Source: Cognaticolwellia beringensis
GTDB lineage: Bacteria > Pseudomonadota > Gammaproteobacteria > Enterobacterales > Alteromonadaceae
Assembly: GCF_002076895.1 (NCBI RefSeq)
Contig: NZ_CP020465.1
Span: 4,030,001-4,094,000, forward strand
Reading direction: 5' to 3'
DNA: 64,000 nt
The translations under genes and the position numbers were made by a program. Under the pieces are notes generated by a model, which had not been told where the DNA came from, ran no database searches, and worked only from the letters and a program-made list of their open reading frames with translations. How positions within the stretch are numbered: position 1 is the first letter of the stretch; each line of letters starts with the position of its first letter. Below are positions 28,669 through 37,799 of the stretch, one piece after another.

Positions 28669-29886
28669 ATGACTTTTAAACTAACTAATCCCAAAAATAT
28701 CAAACTCGTTAGCGTTGTATGTATCAGTTTATTAGTTGTTTCTTGTGCTGATGACAATGAAGTTCAGGTAGTTGAACAAGCAAAAAATAACATCGTATCA
28801 AACGCGGTTTCCAACTCTGTTGCTGATGCTAACGCACGCTATTGCTCTGTAGGTTCTTCGGATGTTCAGCTGGACTTAACCAATATAAAACTGGTTCGTG
28901 AACAGAACATTCCATTGATGTACCAAGGTTATAACAGTATAGAAGGTCCTGTTTGGTATAAAGGGGCATTGTATTATTCCAATATGGGTTCACATCAACC
29001 CGATGAAAATGACTTTGTATTAAGCAATCAAACAACCATTTGGCGTTGGGTACAGGGAAGTAAGCCACAAGTTTGGATCAAAGATAGTGAGGCAGGTACC
29101 AATGGCTTAGCATTAGACAGTAAAGGTAATTTAATAGCCACTCGTCAGCTTGATGGCTCACTTTCGTCTATTGATTGGGATAGCAAACAAATTACTCCCA
29201 TGGTAAGTACATACCAAAATAAACGTTTTAATTCTCCTAATGATTTAACTATCGGATACGACGATACCATATATTTCACGGATCCAAATTGGAATATACC
29301 ATCAAATATTAATTTAGAAAATGTCCAAGGTGGTGGTCAAGAAGGCTCAAATGCTCCAGGGCAAAGGATTTACCGAGTAACAACAAGTGGTGCTGAAAAT
29401 GCTAGCGTTAAAGCAACTAAGGTCACTACTTTGGTACCTGCTCTAAGTGATAAACCTAATGGCATTATGTTAACCCTTGATCAGCAACAATTAATCGTCG
29501 GTGGCTTGCAAGGTTTATGGGTATTTGATTTACATTCGGGGGAGGTTGCTAATCCTAAACAATTGCTAAATACGCCAGTTGACGGTTTAGGTAAAGACTG
29601 TAGCGGTAATATTTATGTGACAACAACACGGGTAATGTCAGAAAGAAAAGATGGGCAAGTGGTCGTTATATTAGATAAACAACTCAAGGAAGTGGGTATA
29701 TTAAAAGTACCAGGTATTCATATTGTTACTAATATTGCTTTTGGCGGAGATGACCGAAAAACACTCTTCGTGACAGGACTGACAGCAACAATGGATGGGA
29801 GTAAACTCCGTCAATGTGGTGATAAGGCTTGTTTGAAAGCCGGTATCTATACCACCAAACTCAATGTACAAGGCTTTCCTTTTTAA
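28669..29886 (+). CDS. SMP-30/gluconolactonase-like lipoprotein
   Basis: Exported six-bladed beta-propeller of the SMP-30/gluconolactonase/LRE family, 405 residues. A lipoprotein signal ends at V-V-S-C (Cys near residue 26). Propeller motifs: E-G-P-V-W-Y-K-G-A-L-Y-Y-S-N (metal-ligand Glu), G-T-N-G-L-A-L-D, N-S-P-N-D-L-T-I-G-Y-D-D-T-I-Y-F-T-D-P (metal-ligand Asn), K-P-N-G-I-M-L, and D-G-L-G-K-D-C-S-G-N-I-Y-V with the metal-ligand Asp. Homologues hydrolyse sugar lactones, which fits the sugar-oxidation genes at 39.7-46.7 kb: it may open a lactone made in the periplasm. The substrate is an inference. AAGG precedes the ATG. Convergent with the AraC-type gene. Confidence 0.85.
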   Translation: MTFKLTNPKNIKLVSVVCISLLVVSCADDNEVQVVEQAKNNIVSNAVSNSVADANARYCSVGSSDVQLDLTNIKLVREQNIPLMYQGYNSIEGPVWYKGALYYSNMGSHQPDENDFVLSNQTTIWRWVQGSKPQVWIKDSEAGTNGLALDSKGNLIATRQLDGSLSSIDWDSKQITPMVSTYQNKRFNSPNDLTIGYDDTIYFTDPNWNIPSNINLENVQGGGQEGSNAPGQRIYRVTTSGAENASVKATKVTTLVPALSDKPNGIMLTLDQQQLIVGGLQGLWVFDLHSGEVANPKQLLNTPVDGLGKDCSGNIYVTTTRVMSERKDGQVVVILDKQLKEVGILKVPGIHIVTNIAFGGDDRKTLFVTGLTATMDGSKLRQCGDKACLKAGIYTTKLNVQGFPF

Positions 29887-29943
29887 ATGCTTTTTAAAAT
29901 TAAATTAAATATAAGTATGTAAATACCGATGGGAATTGCCATT

Positions 29944-30729
29944 TTAGGCTAATTCAACATTTTCTGTTGTGTCGTTACTTAACTTTTCATTCGAACAATG
30001 CTGTTGGCGAAATGCGGAAGGGCTTTGTTCGAATAACTTTTGAAACTGACGACTAAAATAACTGTGATCGGAAAATCCCGTATCATTAGCTATATTGGCA
30101 ATAGCTCTATTGGTTTCAATTAATAGGCGTCTTGCATTTTCTAAGCGTACTTCATTAATGAATTGTTTAGGTGTTTTACCTAGGAATTTTTTGAAACGAC
30201 GTTCTAATGCGCTAATAGATAAATGTGTTATATCAGCGAGTTCTTCCAAACAGATTTGTTGCATATAGTTTTTTCGTACATAAGCTACAGGCTCTTTTAA
30301 AGCATCCATTCCAGCCAATACCAATGACGTTTTTTCTAAATGTCGCGAAATACCGTAAGAACCAATTGGCTGTCCTTGTTCGTTGAGCAGAGGCCTTTTA
30401 GATGTAGTAAACCAAGCAATATCACCCGATTTAGTATTATTCATTTCTAAACGATTATTAACAACTTCGCCTTGCATCACTTTTTGATCATCGACACTAA
30501 ACTGCTTAGCAATATGAACAGGTGAAAAATCATAATCACTTAACCCTATTATTTGGCCCAGTGATGTTATCCCTATATGCTCTAAAAATAATTGATTGCC
30601 ATAAACAAAACACCCTTTTTCATCTTTTACCCAAAAAATAATATCAGGCATAAGATCAAACATCTCAATGATTTGCTTGACACTAAATTGATTAATAAAT
30701 TTATCTACACAAACTGGCAACTTTGACAT
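29944..30729 (-). CDS. PAS-domain AraC-family regulator
   Basis: A 261-residue regulator. The N-terminal PAS domain (about residues 20-130) has M-P-D-I-I-F-W-V-K-D-E-K-G-C-F-V-Y-G-N and S-Y-G-I-S-R-H. The C-terminal AraC domain (about 150-245) carries two helix-turn-helix units, I-C-L-E-E-L-A-D-I-T-H-L-S-I-S-A-L-E-R-R-F-K and I-A-N-I-A-N-D-T-G-F-S-D-H-S-Y-F-S-R-Q-F. It is divergent from the TonB-dependent receptor gene. A direct repeat CCGATTT at 21-bp spacing, the arrangement AraC-family proteins use, lies about 90 bases upstream and recurs before the operon at 39699. It is the probable local activator of both. Confidence 0.9.
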   Translation of the reverse strand: MSKLPVCVDKFINQFSVKQIIEMFDLMPDIIFWVKDEKGCFVYGNQLFLEHIGITSLGQIIGLSDYDFSPVHIAKQFSVDDQKVMQGEVVNNRLEMNNTKSGDIAWFTTSKRPLLNEQGQPIGSYGISRHLEKTSLVLAGMDALKEPVAYVRKNYMQQICLEELADITHLSISALERRFKKFLGKTPKQFINEVRLENARRLLIETNRAIANIANDTGFSDHSYFSRQFQKLFEQSPSAFRQQHCSNEKLSNDTTENVELA

Positions 30730-31146
30730 CTTATTTATACTTAAACATTGATTACACCAGAGGTTGAATATCTAAAAAATAACAGTGTACGGTCTTTATA
30801 TAAAAAATACAACGCCGATTTTATTGCATAGGAAACCGATTTACTCTTAACACTACACAGAAAAATTTATTTATAGTAAACAATCATTTTCGCGTGATAT
30901 TTATACAATTAAATTTAACGCATATGATTATCGATTTTAAATACGACAGTATTTAACTAAACAGAGTGAATTATAAATTTAACTCTAAATTGCAAATTGA
31001 CTGGAGGAAGAATAACTTTCAATCGTCTATTGATGAATGAAATAAATTAGGAATAACAATAAAAGCAATAAGATATAGATATCAACGAATAATAGGTTGT
31101 ATCGGTTTTACTTTATCTTAAACAATAAAAAATACGGGGAAATAAT
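30730..31146. promoter_or_regulatory. Divergent promoter region, AraC-type gene / TonB receptor
   Basis: About 420 bases without a gene. The notable element is the block at 30811-30886 shared with 39550-39625. The rest, up to the receptor's ribosome binding site, shows no ORF and implies a long (about 250-base) receptor mRNA leader if the block is its promoter. Confidence 0.6.
30811..30886 (+). promoter_or_regulatory. Shared AraC-type operator and promoter, copy 1
   Basis: Contains CCGATTT at 30815 and again at 30836, a 21-bp direct repeat placing both on the same helix face, as AraC-family activators require. A likely -35 (TTAACA) and -10 (TATAGT) follow. The 76-base block matches 39550-39625 at about 62 positions by hand count, with both repeats and the -10 fully conserved. 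Confidence 0.7.
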
Positions 31147-34100
31147 ATGAACCATAAACCACATAAAAGTTTTAATAAATCACTTATAGCTAAAAGTATA
31201 AGTCTAATGCTTAGTACAACAGTGATTGCTCCAGTTCTCGCTGAAGAAACCAAAAAGACTAATTCCAAAGTTGAAGTTATAGAAGTTACAGGTATGCGTG
31301 GTAGCTTATCAGAATCAATGAATGTTAAACGTCAATCTTCAGGTGTTGTTGACGCAATTTCTGCGGTAGATATGGGGAAATTCCCTGATACTAACCTTGC
31401 AGAATCTTTACAGCGTATTACGGGTGTATCAATTAACCGTGTTAATGGTGAAGGTTCAGAAGTTACCGTTCGTGGCTTTGGTGGTAACTATAACCTAGTG
31501 ACATTAAATGGTCGACAAATGCCGGCAGCTAACGTATCTACTATCACGGGTAACCCACAAGATAAAGGTTCAACCGGTACTAGTCGCTCATTTGATTTTT
31601 CAAATGTTGCATCAGAAGGTGTTAGCGGTATTGAAGTGTATAAAACAGGTCGAGCTGCAATTGCTACTGGTGGCATCGGCGCAACAATAAACATTAAGAC
31701 CCTTAAGCCATTAGAACAAAGCGATAACATGGCTTCTATTGGTATTAAAGCAGTGAAAGATCAAGGGGGTGATGGTATCACTCCTGAAATAAGTGGAGTT
31801 GCTAGTTGGGTTAATGAAGAATCTAATTTTGGTGTTTCATTATTTGGTTCTTTCCAAGAACGTAACTCAGGCAGTCGCCACATGAGTGTTGAACAGTTTC
31901 AATTACGGGAATGGTCCGCTGATGATTTATCAGATTTTACCAATCCTGGCGTTGTAGCAGTTAATGCACCTAATGTTGGTCAAATCGTTGCCATTCCGAG
32001 TAATCTCGGCTTAGGAACAAATCAAGATGAACGTGAACGTACTAATGCTATGTTAACGTTACAATTTCAACCAATGGAACAATTACGATTAACCGCTGAT
32101 GTCTCTTATGCAAGTAATGAGCAGAACTCTACTTCACTCATTGACGGTATCTGGTTTTCACAGCAATTTAATTCGGTTGAGTTCGATGGAAACCCAGTAG
32201 TATCTACGCCGGTTAAATTCTCTGAAGATATCGAAGGTGGTAAAGATTTCTTTTTCCAAAATTTAGCATTAGCAACCAAAGATGAACTAACATCTTTTGG
32301 TTTTAATGCTGCGTATGACGTAAACGACGATTTAATTTTACGCTTCGACATTGCATCATCAGAAGCTAAAAGTGGCGGAAATGGACCATTAGGTAAGAAT
32401 AGTATCCGCTACAATTTAGCTGGTTCGAATGCGGGTTGGCAGGCGGCAGATTTTACACAATCTATGCCTCAAGCAAGTATACTGATTGATGATCTAGCTA
32501 AAGGTAACAATAACGGAATATTTGATAGAGAAGACGTAGGCTCTCAAGTAGTACAATCGGATGTCTCTAACCAAGTAACCACTGTTGACCAAGTTAGTTT
32601 TGATGGTACATGGACTAATGACGAAATCACAGTAGATTTTGGTGTCGGCTATCTTGCTACAGAAATGGTGCAAACAAATACCAATACCAGTGACGCTTTA
32701 GGCGGGTGGGGCGTGGATAATCCGGGTGATATTGATGCTATACAAGAAGGTTTGTTTGAACAAAGCTGTACCGCTTGTGCATTTGAAGATCATGATGTTT
32801 CAGGTGTAGAAGGTGCTGATGCTGCAGCCGGTGGCTCAACGATCGCGCTAGGTAGTGTTTCATTTGGTGGTGACCCAGCTGCACTTTTAGCAGCTACAGG
32901 ACAACAACTAGGCGGTGTTGACTTAGCAACATTAACTGTTAGTGGCTTAGCTAACAATACTATTGCAGAAGATATTCTTTCTGCTTATGTCCAAGTTAAT
33001 TTGGATTATGATATTGGCGGTATGCCTTTAAATATAGTTGCTGGTGTTCGTTATGAACAAACCGATGTAACTTCAATATCTAATCAAATTGTCCCTCTAC
33101 AAATTGTTTGGGAATCTGATAACGACTTTAGAACTGATCTAAGCACAAGTTCTCAGGATGTAGCTGCTGAACATGATTATTCTAACTTTTTACCGAGTAT
33201 TGATTTTACGCTTGACGTAAATGATGAGGTTAAAGCGCGTGCTTCTTTTAGTAAAACATTAGCTCGACCTGCTTATAATCAATTATTTAACTCTACTACG
33301 GTATCGGCGCCATCAAGACCTACTGCATTATCTGGAAAACCAACAGGTAACTCTGGTAATGCTAAACTTAATCCTCTTGAATCAACTAACATTGATTTAT
33401 CTCTTGAATGGTATTATAACGATTCTAGCTTACTTTCTGTTGGCTATTATAGAAAGGATGTTAAAAACTTTGTTGGTACAGCACAAGTTACAAAGCCATT
33501 ATTTGGTTTATTAGATGCGTCATCAGATGCACCAGGTACATTATCAGCCCAAGCAGGAGATGAATTAGCTGCATTAGGTTTTGATAATAATGAACGTAAT
33601 TTATTTACAATGACTGCAATATTACAAAATCCTGATGCATTTCCTGGTGGAGCTTCCGAATTTGAAAGCACGCAAGCTTTTGCTGACCAAGTATTCAGTG
33701 CTTATGATGTTTTCCCTGAATCTGGTGATCCAGAGCTTCAATTCCAAGTAACAAATCCTGTAAACAGTGACAGTGCTGTAATTGATGGTTTTGAGTTTGC
33801 TTGGCAGCACTTTTTTGGTGAAACAGGCTTTGGTTATCAGTTTAACTATACTACTGTAAATGGTGATATTGGTTATGATAATGGTGGTTCTATCAATGCA
33901 GATCAGTTTGCTTTAGAAGGTTTGAGTGATTCAGCTAACTTGGTGCTAATCTATGAAAAAGATAACTTCTCATCACGTATTGCTTATAACTGGCGTGATG
34001 AATTCTTAAGTAAAGTTAACCGTGGTTCTGGTAACCGTAACCCGCTAAATATCGATGACTTTCAACAAATAGATATAAACGTGAGTTATAGCCCACTGGA

Positions 34101-34236
34101 AGATTTAACAGTTAGTTTAGATGTGATCAACTTAACTGAAGAAGGACAGCGTCAGTTCGGTCGTAGTCGCAACAATGTTTTCTTTATTCAAGAAGCGGAT
34201 CGACGTTTTGTCTTAAGTGCTAATTACAAGTTCTAA
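31147..34236 (+). CDS. TonB-dependent outer-membrane receptor
   Basis: Outer-membrane active importer, 1029 residues. Signal peptide of about 32 residues (ending V-I-A-P-V-L-A), TonB-box region K-V-E-V-I-E-V-T-G, then a plug domain with S-G-V-V-D-A-I-S-A-V-D-M-G-K-F-P-D-T-N-L-A-E-S-L-Q-R-I-T-G-V. The rest is a large beta-barrel ending in the outer-membrane signature N-Y-K-F. The 'TonB-dependent receptor' subtype with the M-G-K-F-P-D-x-N-x-A-E-S-L plug opening is the one linked to carbohydrate uptake and to SapC/tryptophan-halogenase genes in Alteromonadales, Caulobacter and Xanthomonas. The substrate is probably a sugar or glycoside, by context. It has its own terminator. Confidence 0.93.
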   Translation: MNHKPHKSFNKSLIAKSISLMLSTTVIAPVLAEETKKTNSKVEVIEVTGMRGSLSESMNVKRQSSGVVDAISAVDMGKFPDTNLAESLQRITGVSINRVNGEGSEVTVRGFGGNYNLVTLNGRQMPAANVSTITGNPQDKGSTGTSRSFDFSNVASEGVSGIEVYKTGRAAIATGGIGATINIKTLKPLEQSDNMASIGIKAVKDQGGDGITPEISGVASWVNEESNFGVSLFGSFQERNSGSRHMSVEQFQLREWSADDLSDFTNPGVVAVNAPNVGQIVAIPSNLGLGTNQDERERTNAMLTLQFQPMEQLRLTADVSYASNEQNSTSLIDGIWFSQQFNSVEFDGNPVVSTPVKFSEDIEGGKDFFFQNLALATKDELTSFGFNAAYDVNDDLILRFDIASSEAKSGGNGPLGKNSIRYNLAGSNAGWQAADFTQSMPQASILIDDLAKGNNNGIFDREDVGSQVVQSDVSNQVTTVDQVSFDGTWTNDEITVDFGVGYLATEMVQTNTNTSDALGGWGVDNPGDIDAIQEGLFEQSCTACAFEDHDVSGVEGADAAAGGSTIALGSVSFGGDPAALLAATGQQLGGVDLATLTVSGLANNTIAEDILSAYVQVNLDYDIGGMPLNIVAGVRYEQTDVTSISNQIVPLQIVWESDNDFRTDLSTSSQDVAAEHDYSNFLPSIDFTLDVNDEVKARASFSKTLARPAYNQLFNSTTVSAPSRPTALSGKPTGNSGNAKLNPLESTNIDLSLEWYYNDSSLLSVGYYRKDVKNFVGTAQVTKPLFGLLDASSDAPGTLSAQAGDELAALGFDNNERNLFTMTAILQNPDAFPGGASEFESTQAFADQVFSAYDVFPESGDPELQFQVTNPVNSDSAVIDGFEFAWQHFFGETGFGYQFNYTTVNGDIGYDNGGSINADQFALEGLSDSANLVLIYEKDNFSSRIAYNWRDEFLSKVNRGSGNRNPLNIDDFQQIDINVSYSPLEDLTVSLDVINLTEEGQRQFGRSRNNVFFIQEADRRFVLSANYKF

Positions 34237-34245
34237 ATAGACCAT

Positions 34246-34280
34246 AAAGTCCTCAGTTTAAGCATTCTTCTGAGGACTTT
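34246..34280 (+). terminator. Terminator after the TonB receptor
   Basis: Perfect stem AAAGTCCTCAG / CTGAGGACTTT with a 13-base loop, 10 bases past the stop. The T-run is short (TTTATAT), so readthrough into sapC is possible. Confidence 0.75.
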
Positions 34281-34398
34281 ATATACCAAAAAGTGAAGCA
34301 TACTCTCAACGCTTCACTCTTTCTTTTAGGTCATTGTTCCTATTGATTAAATGGAATATGATTAAATTTGATAATAACAAAAAAAGCGAAGTGTGCTT

Positions 34399-35118
34399 AT
34401 GAATAAAGCAACGGTCATAAATAATGTAGATCATAAAAACCTCAAGGTTGATACACGACTTAACCCTAATTTAAAGGTGAATCGTTCTGTAGTCTACACG
34501 ACAGAAATTGGTGAGCTACATAAGGAATTCCCACTTATATTCTTTAAAGACCCTGATGGTAAAACACAATTACACGCCATTTTAGGTTTAGCTAAAGATG
34601 AAAACCTGTTTATTGGAGATAATGGTTGGACAACTCGGTTTGTACCTGCGTTATTAGCCAGAGGTCCGTTCAGTTTAGGTTATAAAAAATCAGTAAAAGA
34701 AAGTGATCAACAAGATCCTGTTATCTGTATTGATATGGAAGATCCTCGGGTAAACATCGAAGCCGGTGAGGATGTTTTTCTACCGTTTGGTGGCGAAGCA
34801 CCTTATCTAAATTATGTAAAAAAAGCGCTACAAACTATTGATAGCGGTATTCACTTCGACAAAACACTCTTTACTTTAATTGAATCCATGGATTTATTAG
34901 AGCCGGTAGCTATTAATATTAAGCTTAGTAATGTTGAAGAAGTAAATTTCAGCGATTATTATACCGTCGACCAAGAAAAGCTATCAAATTTAGATAGTGA
35001 GAATCTAGCTAAATTAAACCAATTTGGCGTACTGAGCTTATTGTATTTTGTCTTATCGTCAATGGGGAATTTTCAAACCTTGATAGAACTAAAAAATGCA
35101 AAATCTGCGATGTATTAA
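34399..35118 (+). CDS. SapC family protein
   Basis: A 239-residue member of the SapC family, named after a Campylobacter S-layer-associated protein and of unknown function. Visible: F-P-L-I-F-F-K-D-P-D-G-K-T-Q-L-H-A-I-L-G-L, N-L-F-I-G-D-N-G-W-T-T-R-F-V-P-A-L-L-A-R-G-P-F, and C-I-D-M-E-D-P-R-V, the usual family landmarks. No signal peptide. It is regularly found between a TonB-dependent receptor and cupin/tryptophan-halogenase genes, exactly as here. ATG at 34399 is preferred over GTG two codons earlier. Confidence 0.88.
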   Translation: MNKATVINNVDHKNLKVDTRLNPNLKVNRSVVYTTEIGELHKEFPLIFFKDPDGKTQLHAILGLAKDENLFIGDNGWTTRFVPALLARGPFSLGYKKSVKESDQQDPVICIDMEDPRVNIEAGEDVFLPFGGEAPYLNYVKKALQTIDSGIHFDKTLFTLIESMDLLEPVAINIKLSNVEEVNFSDYYTVDQEKLSNLDSENLAKLNQFGVLSLLYFVLSSMGNFQTLIELKNAKSAMY

Positions 35119-35145
35119 CGATCTTCTAAATAGCGAAGGACGTGT

Positions 35146-36189
35146 ATGATGACAAATAAAAACAATGCTAATAATAAAGTAAAGATACTCGAAGGGATCA
35201 CGCCGCAAACTATCCCTTATGATGAACTATTTTCACAAAACCAGCCTGTTATTTTAAAAGGCTTGGTTAAAGACTGGCCGTTAGTGAAAGCTGGGCAAGA
35301 ATCTGCACAAAAGGTGATGGAACAACTAGAGCTTCATTACAGTAAACGTCCAATGCTAGTGTATATAGCGCCAACTGAAATTAAAGCTCGCTTTGGTTAT
35401 AATAAAAACTGTACTGGTTTCAATTATACTACTAAACAAACAACTATCCCTGAAGTCTTTGCTTTTATACGTAGTCAATTGATTCAAGATGAACATGATT
35501 ATCTGTATATCAATTCACTGAGATTTGATGAAGGTTTTCCAGAGCTTGCTCAAACTCACCAGCTAGACTTTACACATTCCGAATTTAAAAATAATCATCC
35601 TGTTTCAAAAATTTGGTTGGGTACGGAATCTGTTGCTGCTGCCCATTATGATCAACCTAAAAATATTGCCTGCTGCGTACTAGGTAAGCGACGTTTCACT
35701 CTATTTCCTCCGGATCAAATAAATAATCTTTACCCTGGACCATTGAGTCCAACCCCTGGCGGTCAAGTGGTCACACTTGCCGATATCAGTAAACCTGATT
35801 TTGTCCATTTTCCTCGCTTAAAGGAGGCTTTTGAAAACGCCTATATTGCTGATCTTGAACCCGGTGACTGTTTATATTACCCCAGCATGTGGTGGCATGA
35901 AGTCGAAGCTTTTGATCGTTTCAATGCCATGGTGAATTATTGGTGGATGGAAGCTGAACCTTATTTAGGTAGTCCTATGGATGCATTGTTGCATGCCATG
36001 ATGAGCGTAAGAGATCGCCCAGTCAAAGAAAAAGAAGCATGGAAAGCATTATTCGATTACTACATTTTTGGTGATAGTGACATAGTACGTGCACACTTGC
36101 CACCAGAGAGTCATGGTGCATTAGCAAGTCTAAACGAAAACCAAGCAAGGCGATTGGGTGCAATGTTACGGAATAATCTAAATCGTTAA
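35146..36189 (+). CDS. Cupin-8/JmjC-like Fe(II)/2-oxoglutarate oxygenase
   Basis: A 347-residue cupin-like (Cupin_8) protein. The metal-binding H-x-D is visible in A-A-H-Y-D-Q-P-K-N, and the distal His in D-C-L-Y-Y-P-S-M-W-W-H-E-V-E. K-R-R-F-T-L-F-P-P is the usual substrate/2-oxoglutarate-side motif. Relatives hydroxylate proteins or small molecules. It lies 28 bases after sapC and 42 before the first halogenase, a conserved grouping whose chemistry has not been described as far as I know. Two ATGs in tandem; AAGGA precedes the first. Confidence 0.88.
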   Translation: MMTNKNNANNKVKILEGITPQTIPYDELFSQNQPVILKGLVKDWPLVKAGQESAQKVMEQLELHYSKRPMLVYIAPTEIKARFGYNKNCTGFNYTTKQTTIPEVFAFIRSQLIQDEHDYLYINSLRFDEGFPELAQTHQLDFTHSEFKNNHPVSKIWLGTESVAAAHYDQPKNIACCVLGKRRFTLFPPDQINNLYPGPLSPTPGGQVVTLADISKPDFVHFPRLKEAFENAYIADLEPGDCLYYPSMWWHEVEAFDRFNAMVNYWWMEAEPYLGSPMDALLHAMMSVRDRPVKEKEAWKALFDYYIFGDSDIVRAHLPPESHGALASLNENQARRLGAMLRNNLNR

Positions 36190-36231
36190 AAATAAATATA
36201 GCAAAAAAAAGATAGGCTTGAGGCAAATAGT

Positions 36232-37719
36232 ATGACCAATTTAAAAACCAAAGTAGTCATTGCAGGTGGTGGAACAGCGGGCTGGCTTAGTGCCTTCAGT
36301 TTAGTAACCCGCCTTGGTAGTGTCTTAGATATTACACTAATAGAATCCGATCAAATTGGTACAATTGGTGTAGGTGAAGCTACAATTCCAACCATGCGAA
36401 CGTATCATCGCTTAATAGGTATTGATGAACAAGAATTTATGGCTGAGACCCAAGCAACGTTTAAATTAGGTATTCAGTTTGATAATTGGGGACAACAAAA
36501 CGATAGTTATTTTCATTCTTTTGGCGAAATTGGTCAGCGCTCTTGGATGGCTGAATTTCACGAGTTTTGGATGGAAGCTAAAGCACAAGGTTTTGGTGGA
36601 AGCTTGGAAGATTATTGCCTCGAACTAAAAGCAGCCAAAGCCAATAAGTTTGCTACACAGGCGGGTAATAAACCGGTTAACTTTGCTTATCATTTCGATG
36701 CTACGGCCTATGCTCATTATTTACGAAAAAAAAGTGAAACTGCTGGCGTTAAGCGTGAAGAAGGCTTTATAGAACGAGTTAAAAAAGATGCGACGGGTAA
36801 CATCAGCTCACTTACTTTAAGCTGTGGTAAAGAAATCTTAGGTGATGTTTTTATTGATTGTACTGGCTTTAAAGGACTATTAATTGGCGAACATCTTAAT
36901 GTAGGCTTTGAAGATTGGAGTCATTATTTAGCGGCAGATAGTGCCATTGCAGTACAAACAAAAACAGTAGAAGAACCACGTCCATACACTCAATCTATAG
37001 CACACCGTGCTGGCTGGCAATGGAGGATTCCATTGCAAGGCCGTGTTGGTAATGGAATTGTTTATAGTAGTAAATACTTATCTGACGATGAAGCTCGCAG
37101 CACATTGATGGGTAACCTAACGGGAGAACCGATCACAGAACCTAGATTAGTTCGTTTTACAACGGGGCGACGTGAGAAAGCTTGGCATAAAAACTGTATT
37201 GCTATTGGCTTATCCAGTGGGTTTTTAGAACCTTTAGAATCAACCAGTATTCACCTTGTTACTACTGCTTTGCTTCGATTAATGAAGTTGTTCCCTTTTA
37301 GTGGGAATTCAGCGCTATTAGCTGAACAATATAATCGTGAGGTTCAACGGGAAGCTGAAACTGTTCGTGATTTCATTATTTTGCATTATCACCTAACCGA
37401 ACGTGATGACAGCCCATTTTGGGAGCATTACCGAACGATGGAAATTCCTGAATCATTGGCTCATCGCATGGCTATTTTTAGAGAAAATGGTTATGCATGG
37501 CCTGACGATGTTAACTTATTTAGAGTAGACTCATGGGTGCAAGTGATGATGGGGCAGGGCCTTATGCCTAAACGGCATCATAAAGGTAGTTGTGTGATAC
37601 CTACCGAAGGATTAAAAGATCAAATGAAGGCTCTAAAAATCAGGATCGAAAAATCGGTTGAACAACTCCCTACGCATAGTGATTTTATTAAAAAGTACTG
37701 TCCAGTTAAAGGCATTTAA
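36232..37719 (+). CDS. Flavin-dependent tryptophan-halogenase family protein 1
   Basis: A 495-residue FAD-dependent halogenase-family protein. Visible: G-G-G-T-A-G-W-L-S at the N-terminus (FAD), G-V-G-E-A-T-I-P, the catalytic-type Lys in A-T-F-K-L-G-I-Q-F-D-N-W, the halogenase motif W-x-W-x-I-P in G-W-Q-W-R-I-P-L (near residue 262), and G-F-L-E-P-L-E-S-T-S with the catalytic-type Glu. All known catalytic landmarks are therefore present. Whether it chlorinates, brominates or does another flavin reaction is unknown; members near TonB receptors, such as BrvH of metagenomic origin, can brominate indole. No flavin reductase lies nearby. Confidence 0.9.
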   Translation: MTNLKTKVVIAGGGTAGWLSAFSLVTRLGSVLDITLIESDQIGTIGVGEATIPTMRTYHRLIGIDEQEFMAETQATFKLGIQFDNWGQQNDSYFHSFGEIGQRSWMAEFHEFWMEAKAQGFGGSLEDYCLELKAAKANKFATQAGNKPVNFAYHFDATAYAHYLRKKSETAGVKREEGFIERVKKDATGNISSLTLSCGKEILGDVFIDCTGFKGLLIGEHLNVGFEDWSHYLAADSAIAVQTKTVEEPRPYTQSIAHRAGWQWRIPLQGRVGNGIVYSSKYLSDDEARSTLMGNLTGEPITEPRLVRFTTGRREKAWHKNCIAIGLSSGFLEPLESTSIHLVTTALLRLMKLFPFSGNSALLAEQYNREVQREAETVRDFIILHYHLTERDDSPFWEHYRTMEIPESLAHRMAIFRENGYAWPDDVNLFRVDSWVQVMMGQGLMPKRHHKGSCVIPTEGLKDQMKALKIRIEKSVEQLPTHSDFIKKYCPVKGI

Positions 37720-37799
37720 TCGACTAATAGCTTATATGATTTTGAAAAAATGTTGTTTATTTATCTATAACTAAATACCTTGATATTAAACGAGAAGAA